Assembly (NCBI GenBank): GCA_037976565.1
Contig: CP137672.1
Coordinates: 27,306,877-27,370,876 of the forward strand
Length of the DNA: 64,000 nt
Direction: 5' to 3'
Source of the DNA: Mesocentrotus franciscanus
Lineage: Eukaryota > Echinodermata > Echinoidea > Camarodonta > Strongylocentrotidae
Shown here: positions 37,601-53,898 of the stretch, in pieces
Numbering within the stretch: position 1 is the stretch's first letter
Layout: each line of letters begins with the position of its first letter
The notes under the pieces: generated by a model
What the model was told of the DNA's origin: nothing
What the model saw: only the letters and a program-made list of their open reading frames with translations
The model's database searches: none
Made by a program: the position numbers and the translations under genes

Positions 37601-38191
37601 CCCCACTACCACAGAAGAGTAAACTTGATTACAGTTTGAGCTAAGTAGGTCAAGGATCACAGAGTTCAATTGAAAACTTTGTCTTTTATGTTCATATAAA
37701 CAAGGTCCATCAGAGAAAGTATTTCAAATTACATGTACATTTTTAGGACTGTGAGTGGTTGGTTACCATGATAATTCCTACAGAAACATTTAATGGAGAT
37801 ATTCCAATTTCTGTTCTTCTAATTTTAAAATGTACATGTAAATGTTCTGGTTATTTCATTTCTGAAAGCTTCAATTATTTTGGTGCCAACCTCAATGACA
37901 TGGCTAATAATATAACACAACACCTTATATGTTTCAAAAAATTAACTTGTATTATAGTATAATATCCAAACAAACATGTACCTTTTTTGCTGCGACATCG
38001 ATTGCACTTTGGTTGTAAAAGGACACGACTGGCCTTGACTTTTGTTTTGCTGGGCTGTACTCGTGGACAGCTGAGAAGTTACTTTGTGGACGGTAAGAAG
38101 TAATAGCAAGACTCCTGCTGTATGAAGCACTCTTAAAATTCAAAGCCTGCTTGAAGACTGGTTGAATTGCTTTCATCGTCGACAATGCCAT
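9789..38191 (-). CDS. BCKDK: Branched-chain alpha-ketoacid dehydrogenase kinase, complete 10-exon gene
   Basis: Mitochondrial protein kinase of the PDK/BCKDK (GHKL-fold) family. It phosphorylates the E1-alpha subunit of the branched-chain ketoacid dehydrogenase complex and so switches off leucine, isoleucine and valine breakdown. Coding exons on the minus strand: 38191-37982, 37198-37130, 36568-36410, 30569-30450, 29980-29882, 29477-29404, 28860-28732, 28195-28106, 11892-11731, 9933-9789. Together they give 1257 nt (418 aa plus stop) with every junction GT-AG and in frame; the human protein is about 412 aa. The N-terminus is basic and serine-rich, as expected of a mitochondrial presequence. 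Visible motifs: SFYNQSAID near residue 60, the [20 protein letters not shown] block, N-box [10 protein letters not shown] (about 280), G1 box DRGGG (320-324), HFTTA, G2 motif GFGFGLP (371-377) and the conserved C-terminal ESFRI. Intron 8 is 16.2 kb and houses another gene on the opposite strand. No frame breaks. Confidence 0.97.
10830..11445. repeat. Tandem array of about 125-bp units in a dispersed element
   Basis: Three to four units, each containing 'cataatgagccc', 'gaccccaaaacctaatc', 'ttggctctgcaagataca' and 'aggaatccatcaatcggttc'. The array is bounded by 'gatgcctctgccatagag' on the left and by a small hairpin 'gcctccggc...ggaggc' at about 11410-11435 on the right, so the whole looks like one non-autonomous element with an internally repeated core. 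Two units contain a perfect DR1 motif. An open frame through the units is a by-product of the repeat, not a gene. It lies in BCKDK intron 9. Confidence 0.75.
11731..11892 (-). CDS. BCKDK: BCKDK coding exon 9
   Basis: Encodes the ATP-binding G1 segment ([10 protein letters not shown]), the HFTTA element and the variable ATP-lid region, ending TAGPLCG. Acceptor CTTAG, donor GTGAGT. Phase 2 at both ends. Confidence 0.97.
12704..12737. repeat. Interstitial telomeric repeat (AACCCT)n
   Basis: More than five perfect consecutive AACCCT units, the C-strand form of the animal telomeric repeat TTAGGG. It sits inside a repeat cluster in a gene intron, far from any chromosome end. Confidence 0.9.
13220..14250. 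repeat. Satellite-like tandem array, about 157-bp unit, 6 to 7 copies
   Basis: The phrase 'aattttaaaattctgtgtag' or a close variant recurs near 13300, 13454, 13611, 13767, 13921, 14078 and 14235 (spacing 154-158). Other unit landmarks are 'ataaatttgcataaatta', 'aattaattaatgga' and 'aaaccaaatcaaaatcggt'. Units differ by a few substitutions. No coding potential. Confidence 0.9.
14835..15637. mobile_element. TTAA-flanked MITE family, copy A (left end eroded)
   Basis: The right end 'ggagtggacttggcctttaa' matches the termini of copies at 16019-16572 and 47795-48375. The interior arms ('gaggaaaatcggataactaa' and its inverse near 15540) are inverted repeats of each other, and 'gtgacgtcattgcctcacta' is mirrored by 'gtgaggcaatgatgtcaca'. 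No ORF of note. Confidence 0.65.
16017..16574. mobile_element. TTAA-flanked MITE family, copy B
   Basis: The left terminus ttTAAAGGCGAAGTCCACCC is mirrored by the right terminus GGATGGACTTCCCCTTTAA. The bases TTAA occur at both tips, consistent with a TTAA target duplication. Inner arms share 'cgtaacttt' and 'ttccatgattttca'-type blocks in inverse orientation. About 550 bp, non-coding. Confidence 0.75.
17300..17619 (+). promoter_or_regulatory. Candidate promoter and non-coding first exon of the nested piggyBac-derived gene
   Basis: A consensus splice donor (TTCAG then GTAAGAAA) lies at 17619/17620 on the plus strand. The next strong plus-strand acceptor is the one at 20099, immediately before the piggyBac-like ATG. 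The preceding 300 bp are more CpG-rich than the surroundings. The exon start cannot be seen; transcript evidence would be needed to confirm it. Inference. Confidence 0.4.
18068..19139. mobile_element. About 1.07-kb element with CAGGGGCCCGTTTC inverted ends
   Basis: The left tip CAGGGGCCCGTTTCGAAACC is the inverse of the right tip (..GGTTTCGAGAAACGGGCCCCTG). Inner parts near both ends ('cataagtctaacttcttgac' and 'caaaataaagttatg') are loosely inverted. A 76-bp MITE is nested at 18790-18865. No transposase ORF. Confidence 0.7.
18790..18865. mobile_element. Short palindromic MITE, copy 2
   Basis: Starts TACAGTCAAACCTGTCTATA and ends ..GTTTGACTGTA. It is nearly identical over about 60 bp to the element at 7613, but its right half is shortened. 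Nested inside the 18068-19139 element. Confidence 0.8.
19487..19997. mobile_element. MITE with 30-bp TACCGTATTTGCCGGCG ends
   Basis: The left end TACCGTATTTGCCGGCGTTA and right end (..TACGCCGGCAAATACGGTA) are inverted repeats that extend through 'aggccgcag'. TA at both tips. Contains a long A-run at about 19555-19586. It ends about 100 bp before the piggyBac-derived coding exon, inside that gene's presumed first intron. Confidence 0.8.
20100..22256 (+). CDS. piggyBac transposase-derived protein, probably domesticated (one frame break)
   Basis: Single long coding exon after a strong acceptor (TTCACACAG at 20099); the ATG at 20101 is the first after it. About 717 codons, read in two overlapping frames because the frame changes near 21045-21055. 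Residues about 1-200 are Met/Gly- and Ala/Gln-rich low complexity with an acidic patch. From about 210 the DDE_Tnp_1_7 (piggyBac) domain follows: [95 protein letters not shown]. The first catalytic Asp (IDE, 21147) is present. The second, usually DN-FF-S-P, is KG-FF-C-S-P (21381). The third and fourth, usually GVDxxDQ, are GVSHANQ (21708, 21717). The normal C-terminal cysteine-rich DNA-binding domain is replaced by a lysine-rich tail (about 21940-22110). No transposon ends or flanking TTAA were seen. Likely a DNA-binding, non-transposing host protein; function unknown. It lies within BCKDK intron 8, antisense. Confidence 0.9.
22257..22853 (+). promoter_or_regulatory. Candidate 3' UTR and polyadenylation signal of the piggyBac-derived gene
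   Basis: AATAAA occurs at 22848-22853 on the plus strand, about 590 bp after the stop codon. No other feature is evident in the interval. The 3' end is unproven. Confidence 0.35.
22860..24655. other. Intronic non-coding stretch
   Basis: Part of BCKDK intron 8. No exon, RNA gene or clear transposon recognised; many ACATGTA motifs. Confidence 0.5.
24659..25089. mobile_element. MITE with about 60-bp inverted ends
   Basis: The left arm 'aaacaggcagatattgattt..tactgctcat' is mirrored by the right arm '..atgagcagtatataagg..catctgcctgttcc'. No coding capacity; about 430 bp. In BCKDK intron 8. Confidence 0.75.
25465..25522. repeat. (GA)n-rich simple repeat
   Basis: Purine tract of GA and GAAA units on the plus strand. 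The open frame across it is compositional. Confidence 0.8.
27300..27682 (-). mobile_element. tRNA-derived SINE
   Basis: Read on the minus strand, 27682-27605 contains a box A-like TGGCTCGGTGGGTAAAGC and a box B-like GGTTCAAATCC at the right spacing for a tRNA-type RNA polymerase III promoter. It is followed by a non-tRNA body down to about 27300. The tRNA cloverleaf is not intact, so this is a SINE head and not a tRNA gene. Confidence 0.65.
28106..28195 (-). CDS. BCKDK: BCKDK coding exon 8
   Basis: Encodes [20 protein letters not shown] and the strand before the G1 box. Acceptor AACAG, donor GTGAGT, phase 2. The donor opens the 16.2-kb intron that contains the nested gene. Confidence 0.97.
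28609..28657. repeat. (AT)n microsatellite
   Basis: About 24 consecutive TA dinucleotides in BCKDK intron 7. Confidence 0.95.
28732..28860 (-). CDS. BCKDK: BCKDK coding exon 7
   Basis: Encodes the segment ending [13 protein letters not shown](R), the N-box that coordinates Mg-ATP in GHKL kinases. Acceptor TTTCAG, donor GTAAAC. Phase 2 to phase 2. Confidence 0.97.
29404..29477 (-). CDS. BCKDK: BCKDK coding exon 6
   Basis: Encodes [24 protein letters not shown](R), matching the helix before the kinase core. Donor GTAATG, phase 2. Confidence 0.95.
29882..29980 (-). CDS. BCKDK: BCKDK coding exon 5
   Basis: Encodes 33 residues including [18 protein letters not shown], the strongly conserved helix of the PDK/BCKDK N-terminal bundle. 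Phase 0 at both ends. Confidence 0.97.
30450..30569 (-). CDS. BCKDK: BCKDK coding exon 4
   Basis: 40 codons, including [20 protein letters not shown]. Acceptor CACAG, donor GTAAGT, phase 0. Confidence 0.97.
31235..31505. repeat. Minisatellite, about 63-79-bp unit, 4 copies
   Basis: 'aacaatgtgttgta' followed by 'gctatttctgtacaa(t)caatgttttatcca' recurs near 31245, 31311, 31390 and 31453. Spacing varies because 'catcaaaa' sub-repeats are inserted. The overlapping open frames are artefacts. In BCKDK intron 3. Confidence 0.85.
31965..32775. mobile_element. Dispersed element with about 140-bp tandem core
   Basis: Four units, each with 'gcatatttaatgagctatga', 'cttaggctgtgttttgatac' and 'aaatccgtcaaacattacta', start near 32116, 32257, 32398 and 32537. 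They are followed by a GGAC/GGAA-rich stretch (32690-32725). The left flank 'agcatcccctcgcagg' and right flank 'cgtcggcgaggggat' are inverted, suggesting an element boundary. Three units carry a perfect DR1 motif. Confidence 0.75.
32830..34990. other. Intronic non-coding stretch
   Basis: Part of BCKDK intron 3. No exon recognised. Contains clusters of ACATGTAC palindromes (for example 33800-33830 and 33965-33985) and a direct duplication 'taagtccatggctagatcat'-like near 34630-34660. Confidence 0.5.
35007..35252. mobile_element. Tc1-like MITE, best-preserved copy
   Basis: The left end ACAGTTGCCAACTAAATTAT is mirrored by the right end (..ATAATTTAGTTGGTAACTGT), giving about 28-bp inverted ends that continue into 'tcatacccc'/'gggtatga'. 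Two older copies occur near 3.3 and 4.5 kb. Confidence 0.85.
36410..36568 (-). CDS. BCKDK: BCKDK coding exon 3
   Basis: 53 codons: [34 protein letters not shown] and FHLLSEFPS, the most recognisable block of the family. Acceptor CACAG, donor GTAAGT, phase 0. Confidence 0.98.
37130..37198 (-). CDS. BCKDK: BCKDK coding exon 2
   Basis: 23 codons: [23 protein letters not shown]. Acceptor GTCAG, donor GTAAGT, phase 0. Confidence 0.96.
37982..38191 (-). CDS. BCKDK: BCKDK coding exon 1
   Basis: 70 codons from the ATG at 38191. Basic and Ser/Ala-rich to about residue 40 (likely mitochondrial presequence), then [19 protein letters not shown]. Donor GTACAT, phase 0. A possible acceptor (GCAACAG) just before the ATG suggests an upstream non-coding exon. 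Confidence 0.95.
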
Positions 38192-38684
38192 CTCTGTTGC
38201 TTTATAATGTAAAACTCAATCAGAATTCCATACAGAAATCAGCAATGTTGTAGTATCTTTATACAGATACTTCAATTTAATACAGCTGTCACTATTCCAG
38301 AAGGGTACCAAGTCTAAATCATCCAGAGAATAAACGTGGTTCATGGGCTAGTTTTCTAAATGGTCCCCTGCTCCATTGGCATTAATCCAACATTAAGATC
38401 AAGGGCTTTCCAGGAACATTTGACTATCACTTCATGTCATTAATTGAAGCTGAGTGGTTGGATACCTGATAACAAAACAGAGAGATACAGATAGAAGAAT
38501 AGCAACAGTGAATAATAAGTAGATTTTTAAAAAAAAATCTAAAAACTGAAAATGTAACTTGAACTGGAAACCCGAGACTGCTGAGAACACAGCATTCTTC
38601 CAGAATCTCAGGTACAGGTACAGGTAAAGGTAAAGGCAAAGGTAATATTTTGTGTAAATTTATTATTTGAAGTAAAACATAACC

Positions 38685-38960
38685 TTAAAAGGGAAAGTTG
38701 ATAAAAAGAAACCGACTGATTTGTGAAACATGGGATCAGATTTTACTTTTCTTTAATTAGAGATCACTATAGTCTAGAGATATCTAGATTCGACTCTACA
38801 TTGTCGATGGCAGCTGCAAATTGGTAAAGTGGAATGGTGATTGTGATGTAGTGTACGGAAACCCTCCCATTTGCTCTGATACAAAAAATAACTCAAATAT
38901 AATTTCCTTTCATTTATTACTTACCAAGATTGTTTTTTTCTTTTCAATGGAGGACAAGGT
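38685..38960. mobile_element. TTAA-flanked MITE family, truncated copy D
   Basis: Starts 'ccttaaaagggaaagttgat' and shares 'caaattggtaaagtgg..gattgtgatgta..ctcccatttgc' with the copy at 47795-48375. The right part is missing. Confidence 0.5.
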
Positions 38961-39116
38961 AAGGATAACTTGTGAAATAAGCGACCACTTCATCAGCGTG
39001 TACACAAAGTTTAGCAATCATGAAGATCTACACTCAAGCTCTATTACACTGTAAGTATTACGCAAAGACAATAAATATTGAGAAAAGTCTAGGCTATACT
39101 TTCTGCATAATAGTAT

Positions 39117-39278
39117 AGTATTAATGACTGCTTTGAGAGAAATAGTTGTTTTTATTCGCTCGAGGGAAGGATACAATTGTGCTATTGCCCGAGGCATGCC
39201 GAGGGCAATAGCCCAATTGTAACTTCCCGAGAGCGTATAAAAACAACTATTCTCGAATATTAAAGCAGTCATTAATAC
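39117..39278. repeat. Near-perfect 162-bp palindrome
   Basis: The left half 'agtattaatgactgcttt..gttgtttttattcgctcgag' is answered base for base with few mismatches by '..gagcgtataaaaacaac..aaagcagtcattaatact'. The centre is 'gaggcatgccg' near 39197. Could extrude as a cruciform or be a compact MITE. Confidence 0.85.
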
Positions 39279-39489
39279 TTTTATATGCCGAAAAAAAGAG
39301 TCAAATTACCAATCAACTGGTAGAACAGGACTGGTTTGTGAGTCACAACTCCCTTTCCTTCCTGTTTAAGCATTGCTGAAAAACACTTAAAAACTCTCGA
39401 GTTGGAAAAATCTTCATGCTTGATGATATCTACCTTGTTACAATTGAGGAAATGACGCTAAAGTCCGAATCTAAAATATAGTTATAGTG

Positions 39490-39712
39490 ATCGACTGCTA
39501 CGAGAGGACTGGCTGTTTTTATTATACGCTCAAGAGATAGACCTAGACCTAGACCTAGTCTAGTTGTCAGTTGAATCCCTGCCATCACCCCGAGGCGCGC
39601 CTGCGGGCGGGCGCCGAGGGGTGAGGGGATTCAACTTTCTCGCAAGCCAGTATGGCAGTATAGAAACAGCCAGTGCGCGAGTATTAAAGCAGTCGCTATG
39701 ACTTTTCACCGA
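39490..39712. repeat. Second palindromic element related to 39117-39278
   Basis: Shares 'ctgtttttattatacgctca' on the left and 'gcgagtattaaagcagtcgc' on the right with the neighbouring palindrome, but has a different centre: a GC-rich hairpin 'caccccgaggcgcgcc' to 'ggcgccgaggggtg' (39586-39625). A CCTAGA tandem (39540-39558) is inserted in the left arm. Confidence 0.7.
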
Positions 39713-40671
39713 CCGTACTAATTATCACATTCTTACCTTAATTAGCCTTTTATTGAGTAAAGATTGGTTAAAACATCACAGAAAATCTGAGACACTGTCG
39801 AGTCTGTTAATCTTTGCTAGCAAAATGACGTGACTGAAATTTTCAAGCAATTAAAAAACCTAAAATGTAGCGACTATGAAATATCGCACAAAAAAAATTA
39901 ATGTAAGGTGTCCGTGCTCAGCAAGACTGAACTAATTTCCCGGTAACTGGAATTTTGCCGGGATTTTTTAACTATTTTTTAAAACTATTACATGGCTTTG
40001 GCATTTTTCGTTTATTTTCGGGAATAGTTAAAACAACGACTGCAATTTCGACCAATCAGATGGCTGGATTTCTTAAGTGAGGTATATAATATACTCTAAT
40101 TTACTTCATGTCACAAAATGCAAGTGAAACTGAAAGATATGAGTTATGACACATTAGTGCGCAGACATGGGGCACATACAGTTGTATGTTTTTGTGGTGG
40201 AACCTGTGTCAAAATGTAAATAGCCGCCTTTTCAATTTCTCATGGTAACTTGTGAAAATGGCATGTCATTTGATGTCATTGATGCATGATTGACATTGTT
40301 CAACTCTGATTAACGAAGACACAAAAGTCAGTCCATTTTGTTCAGGGATATATTCTGCAGAGATTTCTGACTTTATGGAATTTCTTCGAGGAGTGCGTCC
40401 AAACACTCTCCGGCCTAGCATAGCAGACAGATTCTTATATTTAGTAAGAGTAGGCTACATCTAGACCCTAAATCTAAGACAGTTTAGTTTAAAGTCGTTT
40501 CTAATCCAAGTCAGATACTGAGTGAGATAGACCCTAGCCCTAGGCGCTTAGGCCTAGGGCTTTTATTATAATTTTAGGCCTAGACTGAGCCTGAGGTCTA
40601 GGCTTAACCTCGAGGCTCGACTTGTGGCGCTAGTGTAGTGTTGTATCCATTTTATATTTATTTATGCAGCC

Positions 40672-40735
40672 AACTTCTCGTATGGTTTATGGTATTACGG
40701 GCATGCACGATACGCCATAAACCATACGAGAAGTT
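40672..40735. repeat. Hairpin with perfect 20-bp stem
   Basis: The stem AACTTCTCGTATGGTTTATG at 40672 is the exact inverse of 40715-40735, with a 22-base loop. No polymerase III boxes or coding seen. Confidence 0.85.
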
Positions 40736-41540
40736 TGCATAATTTTTGACTGATAGCTTCAGTTTGAAATTGAGGTGCAGAGCTATAGTCTAGGCTAGCG
40801 TAGAGACGGTAGTCTACTGAGTGACGATGTCGACATCGAGGCCAAAGTAAAGGGAGGATTCCCGATGTCGGATGTGATCCAAATTCAGGTGGAAAATGCG
40901 ATATATGATTATGATTAAAATTAGTTAGAAATTGGGCTAAAATTCCTTTGGCTTTGCTAAGATCAGATATGAAACTGCTAAAAAAATGGATACGAAACTA
41001 CACTAGCGCCCGACTTGTTCTTCCTAATTTTTTTGAAAATTTTGGCACACTTACTTTTTGATTAGACCCTAGGTCTAGAGTCTAGATCTAGACCTCTATA
41101 TACACAAAAATCTAACATTTATCATTAGAGCAATATTATAAAGCCAAGGAGAATCCTCGCTAATTTTCAAGTCAAGCCTTAGATAGAAAGACATGGGACT
41201 TTCCAGCTACCCACTTCTGTGTGCCAACAAAGGCAACAGCCAACAGCAGCATGTCTGCAACGCAACGGCACACAATTTACGATCGCGATGCCCATGCCCC
41301 CGCACGGAATTCGAATGGACACAGAGTTGAACCACCGAGCGATGCCTAGACTAGCCGCCGCGCCACTACTAGATATCTAGCCACTGAACTGCACTAGGCC
41401 TACCGTGACTACGGGCCGTACGGCCATGCCAGTACGGGTTCCCATGTTTGGATAATTAACTTACTCTAAACTGTTTATAATCAACATTTTATACTCTTAA
41501 CAATCCCATTAAGCCATACATAATTAAAAGACACTTACCT

Positions 41541-41680
41541 AACACTATATCTGTATGACCCAACTGATGAAATTAGGGCTATTTAATGGAATTCCCACTG
41601 ACAGGTTTTCTGTAAAACCAAAGTGTTGTTGTTAGGGCTCCCTCTACATTTTAATTTCCGCCACTCAAATTTATAAAAAA
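41541..41680 (-). promoter_or_regulatory. BCKDK: Candidate non-coding first exon and promoter of BCKDK
   Basis: On the minus strand a consensus donor (TTAG then GTAAGTGTC) lies at 41541. A TATAAATT string is about 130 bp upstream, at about 41672. It is on the right strand and 3.3 kb upstream of the first coding exon. This is a guess from splice and TATA signals; transcript data would decide. Confidence 0.35.
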
Positions 41681-42507
41681 CAAGGTCGGGTCAAAGTGCA
41701 CTTGATTTTTAAACAAGGAACCGGGGGCCGGGGGATCATCTACTCTAAAAATCGATTTCGATCTTGAATGCTACTCGAATACTCTTTATAAATATGATTT
41801 TTAGAAATAGTGTGATTAAATAAAAATAAAAACAACAAACATCTAATATAAAAAAACAACACTGCAATTAAAATATAGAGAAAAGGAAAAAGCATCACAC
41901 AGCACAACTGTTTGAATATCTCATAGCAGGGAGGCCCACCTCCCTGCATATATAAAGCAATATATTATTTATATTGTTATTGTTAACTTTTATCCTGTTC
42001 ACATATACATTCTGTTAATTTTTCTGTTAGCTTTCCTCCCTCAATGGTTTGGCTCACGTACGCTACAGCTGTACCACCAAGGGTATGTATAGCGGCATGA
42101 CATATATAGAATTAAACGAAGCAGGCACCACAGAGTAACTCATTAAATATCACATTGCAACATTTAATTTATTTATTCTGTTAAATTCTCTTTCAAATGT
42201 CACATATCTTACCTTAACAACCAGTACTCTTACATTATACAATTGCACTACCAATTAGAGATTACATTAAATGTATTATACACATACATGTACATCTACA
42301 TATTCAGCCACTATATCTATTCTATACTGCAAATCATACATCATGTTTAACATGCCATAACAATTAAGCCTAATATTTATATTATTGAAATATGCAAAAT
42401 CATTAATGATAGAACAGAAGTATTCAAGGCAATTTTATTCATGACCCATGCAAGAACAGCAAGAATAATGGTGCCGGTGTGCAGTACACCTCATTGCATT
42501 TTAAGTA

Positions 42508-42680
42508 AATACAGTTATCTCTGCATAACTTGAAGTTGCAAAAGTCTAATTATCCCCGAGTCGAATCAATGTTTGGGACAAAACAATGCCAAACATGTCC
42601 TAAGTTGAAATTTGCACGAGTAAAACTATTTTAGTTTGCGGTCCCAACAGATTCGACTTACGCAGATGTACCTGTAGATA
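42508..42680. mobile_element. Pogo-like MITE
   Basis: The left end TACAGTTATCTCTGCATAAC and right end (reverse complement TACAGGTACATCTGCGTAAG) are diverged inverted repeats with TA tips. Interior 'gtttgggac' and 'ggtcccaac' blocks are also inverted. Non-coding. Confidence 0.65.
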
Positions 42681-42917
42681 CCTTTGTGACTATATATACA
42701 CGTACTGTACTCCTTGTTTATAAAAAGACCATGGTGTGATATTCCATTAAAGTGTGCTAAGAAGATTTTGTCTGTTTAGAGCAACCAGGGCTTTAGTACA
42801 TGTATGTCAATTAATACCATTGTTTTTTCCAAACAGATAATATAGGCAGGGCTGGACACTAACAGATGCCCAGGAAACATGGGTGCCCAGAGTCAGTCGG
42901 GACTCCCCTTAAAAAAA

Positions 42918-42918
42918 T

Positions 42919-42962
<44 letters not shown>
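42918..42962. repeat. (AT)n microsatellite
   Basis: Long uninterrupted AT dinucleotide run followed by a T-run. Confidence 0.95.
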
Positions 42963-42970
<8 letters not shown>

Positions 42971-43024
42971 TTTTTGTTGTTGTTTTTGTTTACATTAAAC
43001 AAAAATTGAAATGTATACATAGGG

Positions 43025-44240
43025 CTCATGCATGCATACAGACTGTAAAAAGTTGAAACCCGGACCCTGGCCCTTCTAAAAAGGTTAGTGTGGAGCCCTT
43101 CATGTAGATGTATTTACTACATATCATATCAATATATACACAGATATCACAGAAAGGCCACAAAGACTGGAGTCATTTCATTCAAATCGTAACTTAACAA
43201 CTACCACACAGTTTCCAGTCCTAATGAGTTGTATGGGAAGGTAGAAAAATACCTTTTCATGGATCAGCAAAAGTATGTGCATATACTCCAAAACTTAAAA
43301 ATCCCAAGAAAAACAAATATTATTATTTTGTGCCTTTTTTTCTGATAACAGAAAATCTGCAACAACAAAAAAATTGTTGATCTGGAAGTAAATTTGTCTT
43401 TTTCCATTCTACAATATATTGCAAAGTGTTGATCTCTCACACAAAAGTGCATAGCACACTACCGGTTTTAACAAAAACACTGCACAAGAAAGGACTAGAT
43501 ACATTATTTAACACTACAAAATGAGTTCTATTCATATAAAACATGTTTAAAAAAATTAAATGATAAAAAATGTCAACTGAAATATAGACTTAGTCAAGTA
43601 AGATGGCACACAGTTGAAATCCTTAAATAGTAAACATATCTTATATTTTTGCTTTCTCTTACTACTTATTAATAGCTTGAAGGTAAGGTGAAATATATAT
43701 GATGAGTGGTTAAAAACATGCGTCTAATTAACACATACAATCAGTCTGATCAGTCTAATATCAACTGAATATTCAGGTATTAGGGCAGTGAACAAAAGAA
43801 TAATGCTAAATAAAAGGAATTCCTTTTTCCCTTTTTTCAGGCAACTTACCAGACAGATTTATCTGAAATGGCAACAATGGAAAATACCTCATATAACTTC
43901 ATTTACAGCTATTTCAACTTCAAAAATAATTTTCGCATGAAAATGCAGTACTGCACGACTCCCAATGCATTGAATAGTAAAAAAAACTTTATTCTAATAT
44001 TACCTTAATCCTAGAACGAGATTAAATACTTTAATGTAGTCTCTAGGGTAGTAACAATTCAACAAAGAATGCTGCTGGGAAAGTACAAGGTTCATTGACC
44101 CATAACAAAACATTTAAAAAATAGTTTGTTTAAAATGTTTTTGTTTTTTTTAACCCTGACTGCTAAGAAAGCATGTGCATACCAGGGGACTGGCAGCTTT
44201 CTCTAAGAGATTGGTAATGAGGATTAATTACTTATTAAAG
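43025..44240. other. Intergenic stretch with a dispersed repeat fragment
   Basis: The block 'catacagactgtaaaaagtt' with flanks at about 43030-43105 also occurs at about 27755-27830, so it is a dispersed repeat. No exon recognised. Confidence 0.5.
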
Positions 44241-44244
44241 GGGA

Positions 44245-44325
44245 CTAGCACATCAGCATGGTTAGAACCAGGGACATTCCCGTTATGAGACCACTGCTCT
44301 ACCACTGAGCCATTGCATCTCCTTA
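44245..44325 (-). mobile_element. tRNA-derived SINE head or tRNA pseudogene
   Basis: On the minus strand there is a box A-like TGGCTCAGTGGTAGAGC with a well-paired D arm, a CTCATAA loop and a box B-like GGTTCTAACC. The acceptor and anticodon stems do not pair, so it is not a functional tRNA. Confidence 0.6.
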
Positions 44326-45318
44326 ATGTTATATTACTGACTCACCACAAAGTTTGGTATTATCTGATAATCATATCAAGCTAAAGAGACCTACGATCAG
44401 ACCAAATAATCAAGGAAAATCATAAGTTCAATCAAAAATTTATGTACAATTTTCGCCTTGTCGCATCAAATGACCAAATACATTGGGATAACCCTGATAC
44501 AGTAATACTAAACACTTCCACAGCAGTGAACTGTATTATACAAATTATAAATTGTCCTTTTGTTCAGAAAACCAACATGATTACACAGGGCTTGGGTGTA
44601 AAACGTACATTGTCGAAAGACTGGAGCAGCATTAAGCTTTTTGAAAGTTACAAAATATGAAAATTAGGCACAGATATGAAGTTTGATCGAGTTAAAAGAA
44701 TAAAAATTAAAAAAAATATACACATCAATCATAATTCTCTTTAGAGATTAAGTACAATTTACATATGGTCAAAAAGATCTTTACAACAAATATTTACTAC
44801 ACTCCGTCCATGATTTTTAAATTTGTATCAGTGTAAATATAACCAAGAAACCCCAAATTGCTTAAGTCTCTTGGTGCTTGAACCCGATTGCAAGAAAATA
44901 ATGAATTTTGGCTTTCCCCAAAAAATGTCAAGCAATAACTGTCTTATTTGATCATATTTATTATTTCATATGGAGTTGACATGCTTTCCTTTTTCTTCCT
45001 CTTTCAAAATACAGCCTTATCCTTTAGGATTGGGATTAGGATAGGATCCTTTATTGGGATTAGGATAGGATCCTTCAGGAATACGGGTAGGATTGTTGTC
45101 TGAGATATTGAAATATAGAAACTGAAAAAATTTGAAATCTAATATTTCAAATTACATTTCACAATAGCAATATGCATGAGTTAACATGAAATGATATTAA
45201 ACTGCATTCTACAAATATAAATTTCATATTCAAGAGCAAGATATGATTATAAGTCTACCTCTTTGGAATCAGTACATAAAATTAATCTTTAATGATGGAT
45301 TTTGACACTGCATTTTCA
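44326..45318. other. Intergenic stretch
   Basis: No exon seen. One short direct duplication, 'attgggattaggataggatc', at about 45027 and 45055. Confidence 0.5.
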
Positions 45319-45319
45319 A

Positions 45320-45325
45320 TTTATT
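45320..45325 (-). terminator. MAPK7: Possible MAPK7 polyadenylation signal
   Basis: AATAAA on the minus strand 24 bp after the MAPK7 stop codon. If used, the 3' UTR would be unusually short; other hexamers lie further on (for example near 44957). Confidence 0.3.
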
Positions 45326-45348
45326 CTAGGTAATATGAGACAGGCCTT

Positions 45349-52747
<7,399 letters not shown>

Positions 52748-53329
52748 TATGTTGGTTTAGTTAGACTTCATCCAATTTCAACTAGAAAGCATAGCATCAG
52801 CCAGACCTAGAAAGAAAAAGCAGATAATTTACAAATGATACAAGATATATGAAATTATGATGACGTACTGTAGATCTAGACAAAGGCAATGGCAATAAAC
52901 CGGCAATGCCATCGCCATGGTTTCCTAGGGAGTCTATTTCATGACATGAGTTGAGACATGATATTAAAAATTATTATTGATAATGCCAGTTTTGCTTCAT
53001 CAGCTGAACTGTCTTCTAGCCTAGTTGCACTATTTAGAAAACAAACCCAAAACTGTGCTGACTACATAAATATTTGTAAACTAAATTAACTTGCTGCCCA
53101 TTTAAAATTTACACACTCCAGCAAAGCATAGAGAGTCATACTCATAGACAGAAATAACCGTCTGGTTACTCTGGTATGGGTCATTCTTTAATAAAACTGA
53201 CATTTGTTGACATGGTCAGAGGAGCCAGATGCAATCTCAGCTGAACAACCGTCGATATCAGACTCGGAGACTGAAGCTTTCTTAGTTTCGGTCTAAGAGA
53301 GTCAATGCTAAGTAATGCGTATTGACCTC

Positions 53330-53697
53330 TACTGCTCTAGCGCTGCACTACATGTTAATAGGCAGCATTTTTACACATGAATAGTCAATAAATACACTTA
53401 TAATACACAAATGCACACAATCATGCCGATGCGGCTGTAAGCAAGTTTGACAGTACTACAGTAGACTCATGATTTGAATTTTCAAATTATTCTTTCTAAC
53501 AATATTCAATAACATCGGTAAGTTGAAAAAAATTGTATTTTAGTCTGCTTTTTAATTTTAGGTGTCATCAATTGTCACTAAAGTACCGATTTTTAGTAAA
53601 ATCAGTTGAGTTTTGTACAGTTGTGTTTGAAATGTTGAGAATCAATAGAACAGGTTTTAATACACAGCCAGGATAGTGATGCAGCTATGTGTGAAAT
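53330..53697. repeat. Left arm of a diverged inverted duplication
   Basis: Landmarks such as 'cacaatcatgccgatgcggc' and 'cagccaggatagtgatgcag' recur in inverted order and orientation at 54571-54888, with substitutions and small gaps. The left end of the foldback element lies between the two arms. Confidence 0.8.
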
Positions 53698-53898
53698 TTA
53701 CACAGTAACAAATTGGGCCGATTGAATACACTACTCACTAGTCTAGAGACTAGACATCGAATGATACATATGGGACCGAGGTAGGTAAAATTGTAGATAA
53801 AACAAGTGCATGAAAGGTTGACAGTGAAAAAGACACATACAATTTGTTTGAAATGATTATACAATGACCAAAATTTTACAAAAACTAAAAATTCTCAC

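Noticed and set aside
44245..44325. Functional tRNA gene (CAT-like loop)
   Set aside because: Box A, D arm and a box B-like element are visible, but the acceptor and anticodon stems do not pair.
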